A stretch of DNA of 64,000 nt from Mytilus galloprovincialis (taxonomy: Eukaryota; Mollusca; Bivalvia; Mytilida; Mytilidae), in contig NC_134849.1 in assembly GCF_965363235.1 (NCBI RefSeq), positions 57,183,122 to 57,247,121 on the forward strand, in the 5' to 3' direction. Position 1 is the first letter of the stretch; the number at the start of each line of letters is the position of its first letter. A program made the translations under genes and the position numbers. Below are positions 58,801 through 64,000 of the stretch, piece after piece. The notes beneath the pieces were generated by a model. It made no database searches. It was not told the origin of the DNA and saw nothing but the letters and a program-made list of their open reading frames with translations.

Positions 58801-61800
58801 GAAACTACTGGGCCAAATTAAACCAAACTTGGCCACAATCATCATTGGGGTATCTAGTTTAAAAAATGTGTGGCGTGACCCGGCCAACCAACCAAGATGG
58901 CCGCCATGGCTAAAAATAGAACATAGGGGTAAAATGCAGTTTTTGGCTTATAACTCAAAAACCAAAGCATTTAGAGCAAATCTGACATGGGGTAAAATTG
59001 TTTATCAGGTCGAGATCTATCTGCCCTGAAATTTTCAGATGAATCGGACAACCCGTTGTTGGGTTGCTGCCCCTGAATTGATAATTTTAAGGAAATTTTG
59101 CTCGTTTTGGTTATTATTTTGAATATTATTATAGTTAGAGATAAACTGTAAACAGCAATAATGTTCATCGAAGTAAAATTTACAAATAAGTCAACTTGAC
59201 TGAAATGGTCAGTTGACCCCTTTAGGAGTTATTGCCCTTTTTAGTCCATTTTAACCATTTTTCGTAAATCTTAGTTATCTTTTACAAAAATCTTCTCCTC
59301 TGAAACTACTGGGCCAAATTAAACCAAACTTGGCCACAATCATCATTGGGGTATCTAGTTTAAAAAATGTGTGGCGTGACCCGGCAAACCAACCAAGATG
59401 GCCGCCATGGCTAAAAATAGAACATAGGGGTAAAATGCAGTTTTTGGGTTATAACTCAAAAACCAAAGCATTTAGAGCAAATCTGACATCGAGTAAAATT
59501 GTTTATCAGGTCAAGATCTATCTGCCCTGAAATTTTCAGATGAATCGGACAACCCGTTGTTGGGTTGCTGCCCCTGAATTGATAATTTTAAGGAAATTTT
59601 GCTGTTTTTGGTTATTATCTTGAATATTATTATAGATAGAGATAAACTGTAAACAGCAATAATGTTCATCAAAGTAAAATTTACAAATAAGTCAACTTGA
59701 CCGAAATGGTCAGTTGACCCCTTTAGGAGTTATTGCCCTTTTTAGTCCATTTTTAACCATTTTTCGTAAATCTTCGTTATCTTTTACAAAAATCTTCTCC
59801 TCTGAAACTACTGGGCCAAATTAAACCAAACTTGGCCACAATCATCATTGGGGTATCTAGTTTAAAAAATGTGTCCGGTGACCCGGCCAACCAACCAAGA
59901 TGGCCGCCATGGCTAAAAATAGAACATAGGGGTAAAATGCAGTTTTTGGGTTATAACTCAAAAACCAAAGCATTTAGAGCAAATCTGACAGGGGTAAAAT
60001 TGTTTATCAGGTCAAGATCTATCTGCCCTGAAATTTTCAGATGAATTGGACAACCCGTTGTTGGGTTGCTGCCCCTGAATTGATAATTTTAAGGAAATTT
60101 TGCTGTTTTTGGTTATTATCTTGAATATTATTATAGATAGAGATAAACTGTAAACAGCAATAATGTTCATCAAAGTAAGATTTACAAATAAGTCAACGTG
60201 ACCGAAATGGTCAGTTGACCCCTTTAGGAGTTATTACCCTTTATAGTCAATTTTTAACCATTTTTCGTAAATCTTAGTAATCTTTTAGAAAAATCTTCTT
60301 CTCTGAAACTACTGGGCCAAATTTAACTAAACTTGGCCATAAACATCATTGGGGTATCTAGTTTGAAAAATGTGTCCGGTGACCCGGCCAACCAACCAAG
60401 ATGGCCGCCATGGCTAAAAATAGAACATAGGGGTAAAATGCAGTTTTTGGGTTATAACTCAAAAACCAAAGCATTAAGAGCAAATCTGACAGGAAGTAAA
60501 ATTGTTGATCAGGTCACGATCTATCTGCCCTGGAATTTTCAGATGAATCGGATAATCGGTTGTTAGGTTGCTGCCCCTGAATTGATAATTTTAAGGAAAT
60601 TTTGCTGTTTTTGGTTATTATCTTGAATATTATTATAGATAGAGATAAACTGTAAACAGCAATAATGTTCATCAAAGTAAGATTTACAAATAAGTCAACG
60701 TGACCGAAATGGTCAGTTGACCCCTTTAGGAGTTATTGCCCTTTTTAGTCCATTTTTAACCATTTTTCGTAAATCTTAGTTATCTTTTACAAAAATCTTC
60801 TCCTCTGAAACTACTGGGCCAAATTTAACCAAACTTGGCCACAATCATCATGAATCGGATAATCGGTTGTTAGGTTGCTGCCCCTGAATTGGTAATTTTG
60901 AGGAAATTTTGCTGTTTTTTTTGTTATCTTGAATATTATTATAGATAGAGATAAACTGTAAACAGCAATAATGTACAGCAAAGTAAGAACTAAAAATAAG
61001 TCACCATGACCAAAATAGTCAATTGACCCCCCTAAGGAGTTATTGCCCTTCATAGTCAATTTTTAACAATTTTTCTTAAAATTTGAAGATTTTCAATAAC
61101 ATTTTCCACAGAAAGTACTGTTAGAGATAATTGTAAGCAGCAAGAATGTTTAGTAAAGTAAGATCTACAAACACATCACCATCACCAAAACACAATTTTG
61201 TCATGAATCCATCTGTGTCCATTGTTTAATATTTACATAGACCAAGGTGAGCGACACAGGCTCTTTAGAGCCTCTAGTTATTATTGCCAATGATATTTAT
61301 TGGTACTTTTTGGAAAAGAAATGGTTTCATTCAATAACCAATCATATTTAACAATGCAATATGGGAAAGGAATGCCTAACATTCTGTAACCAATCAAATT
61401 AACCAATACATTTTTGAAAAAAAATGCCTTCATCCAGTAACCAATCAGATTTATTGATACATTTTCAGAGAAGAAATGCTGACACAACCAGCTATGATGA
61501 CATTTAAAGCTTTTCTCCAGTCATTGCCAGACAATATCAGTGACCAAGATGCCATTAAAAAGTTTAATGAGTATAAAGCAGACTTCAAGAAACAACAGAT
61601 AAATGAGTTTTTCCTTGCCCATAAAGAAGAAGAATGGTAAGATGATTATTATGCAAATTGTATTTAATAAATTTCAGTAAATTTTCATCCAGAAAATAAA
61701 ACTTATGTTGAATCAATTTTAGTGAGTGTATACTTTGTATGTTTGATTAGGGCTAACTCATTAAAATGAATGTCAGAAGGTAGGAAAAAATATTTTTGGA

Positions 61801-64000
61801 CATGGATTGTTTTTATCGTAAATTGATATGAACAATACTAATGTTTAAACTTTTTATCAATTTCAATGCTTTAAAAAATACCCTTAAAAAATTGCATAAA
61901 TAGAAATAATTAGATTCTATACAATTAATGATATATACTGTAGATTCATTTATTTTCATGGGTACCAATTTTCATGGAGCAAAAATGAAGGGGGAAAAAT
62001 GTATTTTTGAGATTTCATGATTTTAAAAACGTCTGCTAACAAGCTATATAAAATATGTAGAAATGCGTTCTTCTTCTGTACTAATGAATTCCACGAAAAA
62101 TTGGTATCCCACAAATAATGAATCCACAGTAGTTGTTGTAATATATTAAGCATGCAGTAGAGTGTAAGAGATAACCAGAAATATCTAGATCAAAGTCACC
62201 TCTAAAGTGAACAACTAGGGGAGATAACTGAAGTGAAATTTTTCTAAATTCGTCAAAAGTCCCATTTAACATGTTTATTTAAATGCAAGTCCTTTTTTTT
62301 TATTACAACTGATTTGCATGATTTGTGTACAAAAATGTTCTAATTTTGAATAATCAAATATTTATATTATTTATTTGAATCCAGGCCTTCATGATTTAGG
62401 AAAATATAAGATATGTTAGAAAATCTGTTTGAAGTTTATTTAACTTGTATATTGAAACCAATATTTTTACAACATTTCATTCAAATAACTTAAGTCATTT
62501 TGCAATTAAGATTGAGTATTTATAAGCATCAATGATAAGTCCCAACTGGAGAAAAACGAGCCCCTGGGCTTTGGTCTGATTTGTTTCAAAGTGAATGTAA
62601 TCACATGATATATGTACACGAAAATTTATTTTAGTGATTTTTTTCTTCCTTATATCATTAGCTTCTTGCAATTTAAAAGAATGTGTAAAAATTGAACATT
62701 TTAATTATAAGAACTACTTGATTTACAAAATTTGTACATCTTAAACCTACAGGAAAAATAGAATTTTATAAGAAAGTGATTCTGGTTTTCTCTACATTTT
62801 ATTACTCTATGTAATTTTTTTCCCTAAAGGAAACAATGGAGACAGCACGGCAGAAACCTCACAAGGACGCGTCATATATATTTTGTTAGGGGTCACTGCG
62901 CACAATGCAGTGTTTCTATAGAAACAAGTTGTTAGGTTTTTAAGTTAGGAATGTTTATAATGTTCGCGTTTAATTATGGAGGAATATATATATTGTCAAC
63001 GGTACATGTTACTAAGCAACTGAATTTGTAACCAAGCAACAAATTGGTTACACCTTGGATTACACATTTGGAGTAATAATTTGTTGCCTGTCATTTGCCG
63101 GGCAAGGTGTGAGGTAAAAATCAGGTAAATGAAAAGCGTAAGTTTAATCATTACATTTCCTCATCATGGGAAAGGGACATAACTCATCATGAATCATGTG
63201 GATTCCCTGAAAACTTAGATAACATGGAAAGCCTTGAACCCATTGTGAACCCAATCATTCATCACATAACTTGTTTATTGCAATTTTTTAAATGAAAAAA
63301 AATATGTGAGGTATACTAAAAAAACATATATTAATACTAAGTTTAAGACTTCTTAAAGATTTTGTTATAGAAACCATTTACAAAATGACAAAGCAGTTCA
63401 TTTAAAAAAAAGATTGTAAATTGGGATCACATTTTATTACTGAGGTATCTGCTTGTAAAATTGGAAAAAAAGCATGAAAGGAAGGTTCAAAGAATTATGT
63501 ATTAGTTGTTGTAAAGGAGCTCTAAGCTTGCCTGTAGGAGGTAGCCATAATATGACAAAAGTTTTCTCCTATATTTTCTTATCATGATCTTCAAATTTCT
63601 TAGGTCAAATCTTTTGGGTAATTTGTTTTGATAAGAATTCTTAATTTCAAGACGTGAACCTGTTTATAACTGATTATCAGCTTAATATTTAATAAACTTG
63701 CTTTCCTTAAAAAAAATGTGTAGATACCGTTATTACGAAAAAAAATGTAAATAATTCTTGTGTCTTTTTTTTTTAAAACAAACTGAAACTGGACATGTGA
63801 TCAGTATTCTTAATAAAGTGGTGTCCTTTACAGCAAGCTAGGCCATCTTGATAGTTCATAGTAGGCTTATTTCCCAAAAAGATCAGAGATAAAACATATT
63901 AGTTGTTTTTCACAGGTTCAAGACAAAGTACCACCCTGAGGAGTGTGCTAAGAGGAAGGAGGAAGTTAGGAAAGCATTACGTAAAAGGTGTGAGGTATTT
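52883..64000 (+). CDS. SRRT: SRRT (Ars2) N-terminal part, five coding exons, incomplete
   Basis: Exons 52899-53020, 56082-56225, 57318-57428, 61469-61636 and 63916-64000 (cut by the edge) join in consistent phase with GT-AG borders to about 210 residues. The start [20 protein letters not shown] matches the animal Serrate/Ars2 N terminus. RS/RD-rich sequence follows, then [13 protein letters not shown], a Gly/Pro-rich linker, and from exon 4 the conserved domain [35 protein letters not shown] and [20 protein letters not shown]. The protein links the nuclear cap-binding complex to processing of microRNA precursors, histone and other short transcripts. An acceptor (TTTCAG at 52877-52882) sixteen bases before the ATG shows a 5'UTR intron; the first exon was not located. 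It is head to head with Slc22a18. The remaining roughly three quarters of the protein lies beyond the window. Confidence 0.95.
52899..53020 (+). CDS. SRRT: SRRT coding exon 1
   Basis: It starts ATGGGTGATAGTGATGATGA and ends ...WEHD plus AG before GTAAAA. Acidic start, then an Arg/Asp-rich low-complexity stretch. Confidence 0.94.
54452..55159. mobile_element. TIR element, 708 bases (GGAAAACGGTACTATTT ends)
   Basis: A perfect 17-base inverted pair, GGAAAACGGTACTATTT and AAATAGTACCGTTTTCC. It is interrupted by the MITE at 54551-54820. Non-coding. Confidence 0.7.
54551..54820. mobile_element. MITE with AGGGAGCTACCATTTGAT ends
   Basis: AGGGAGCTACCATTTGATTT at the left is mirrored by AAATCAAATGTAGCTCCCT at the right, with G-run and a long C-run (54774-54797) just inside. 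The core has TTTTTGTCCTGCC units. Flanked by TAAG/TAAG-like sequence. Confidence 0.8.
56082..56225 (+). CDS. SRRT: SRRT coding exon 2
   Basis: Acceptor TTAAAG; encodes [20 protein letters not shown] and [18 protein letters not shown]. The donor GTTTGT is weak but phase-consistent. Confidence 0.92.
56403..56967 (+). mobile_element. Family A element, truncated, in SRRT intron 2
   Basis: It begins in mid-unit (TTAGCCATGGGGTAAAATG) and ends with the complete terminus: hairpin AGGCTCTTAAGAGCCT followed by CTAG. Confidence 0.8.
57318..57428 (+). CDS. SRRT: SRRT coding exon 3
   Basis: Acceptor CTGCAG; encodes [18 protein letters not shown] and [12 protein letters not shown]; donor GTAAGA. It is a linker segment. 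Confidence 0.9.
57462..57560 (+). repeat. Fragment of mussel-type repeat (GAGACAAC)
   Basis: GAAGATGTGGTACGAGTGCC, GAGACAACTTTTCATCCAAG and GGTCTTCAACACAGGGCTTT, in the order seen at 35560. It lies in SRRT intron 3. Confidence 0.6.
57860..58133 (-). mobile_element. Family B element, minimal single-unit copy
   Basis: Both ends are present: ATGCCCCACCTACGATAGTA at one side (hairpin with GGGGCAT) and GAGGACACATTCTTG at the other, with only one core unit between. It shows the basic structure from which the longer copies at 7550, 10243 and 46574 expand. Confidence 0.88.
58183..61277 (+). mobile_element. Family A element, complete, with five 501-base units
   Basis: The left end is a hairpin AGCTCACCTGGCCC/GGGCCAAGTGAGCT, then a GCGTCC/GTCGTC-rich stretch (58228-58270). 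Unit marks CTTTTACAAAAATCTTCTCC recur near 58276, 58778, 59279, 59783, 60284 and 60786. The right end is AGGCTCTTTAGAGCCT plus CTAG. Repeated 66-codon frames (58327, 58829, 59330, 59832, 60333) are the same repeat read each time. It lies in SRRT intron 3. Confidence 0.88.
61469..61636 (+). CDS. SRRT: SRRT coding exon 4
   Basis: Acceptor TTTTCAG; encodes the start of the conserved Ars2 domain, [20 protein letters not shown] to AHKEEEW; donor GTAAGA. Confidence 0.95.
61938..62135. mobile_element. MITE (CTGTAGATTCATT ends) in SRRT intron 4
   Basis: CTGTAGATTCATTTATTTTC and GGGTACCAATTTTCATGG are mirrored by AAAAATTGGTATCCCAC and AATGAATCCACAGTAG. Relatives lie at 43071-43548 and about 44068-44135. 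Confidence 0.75.
62136..63915. other. Remainder of SRRT intron 4
   Basis: AT-rich intron without a recognised element or reading frame. Confidence 0.5.
63916..64000 (+). CDS. SRRT: SRRT coding exon 5 (partial)
   Basis: Acceptor TTTTTCACAG; encodes [28 protein letters not shown] up to the window edge. Confidence 0.94.

Noticed and set aside
58327-60566. Five similar 66-77 codon frames
   Set aside because: They are the same position of a 501-base tandem unit; the sequence is non-coding in the other family A copies.

Overview
The window looks like nuclear DNA of a bivalve mollusc, most likely a mussel of the Mytilus type. The two host genes are animal genes with GT-AG introns. Several short repeats (around 12670, 25530, 35560, 38500, 41590, 46160, 47432 and 57462) resemble sequences I remember as common in Mytilus genomes. 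That species call comes from memory, not from a search. The DNA is AT-rich and most of it is transposon-derived.

Host genes lie only in the right third. A nine-exon gene on the minus strand (51697 down to 41257) encodes a 424-residue major facilitator transporter that matches SLC22A18 from end to end. About 1.2 kb away, head to head, the first five coding exons of SRRT (Ars2, the nuclear cap-binding complex partner) run from 52899 off the right edge. Their introns are swollen by inverted-repeat elements and tandem arrays.

The most interesting object is at 28778-35379. A terminal inverted repeat of about 120-130 bases at each end, flanked by the 3-base direct repeat GAA, encloses a two-ORF minus-strand unit. 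A 211-residue protein with two CxxC...HxxC modules is followed, after a change of frame, by a 1250-residue protein. The second protein has aspartate motifs like those of PIN/FEN/XPG nucleases and a C-terminal CXC-type cysteine cluster. The upstream leader has good splice sites. I read this as a nearly complete DNA transposon of the Academ type, or a relative of it.

The left half (1-28 kb) is a transposon graveyard. It holds a LINE reverse transcriptase end (2-988), a second LINE fragment split by a foldback element (22236-23125), and at least four families (A-D below) with one shared plan: a terminal hairpin, a GACGGACG-rich stretch just inside it, and a tandem-repeat core. Their TT-type insertion points and a CTNG end beside a hairpin suggest non-autonomous Helentron/Helitron2 elements. 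At 3382-11905 they are nested up to four deep, and three independent insertions sit at the same point of the family A unit. Two foldback elements with 9-base target duplications look Mutator-like; one has its empty site preserved next door. I recognised no LTR retroelement, retrovirus-like or capsid-bearing element, no rRNA or functional tRNA gene and no CRISPR array. Large parts of 17.9-22.2, 23.4-25.5 and 37.9-41.2 kb hold nothing I can name.
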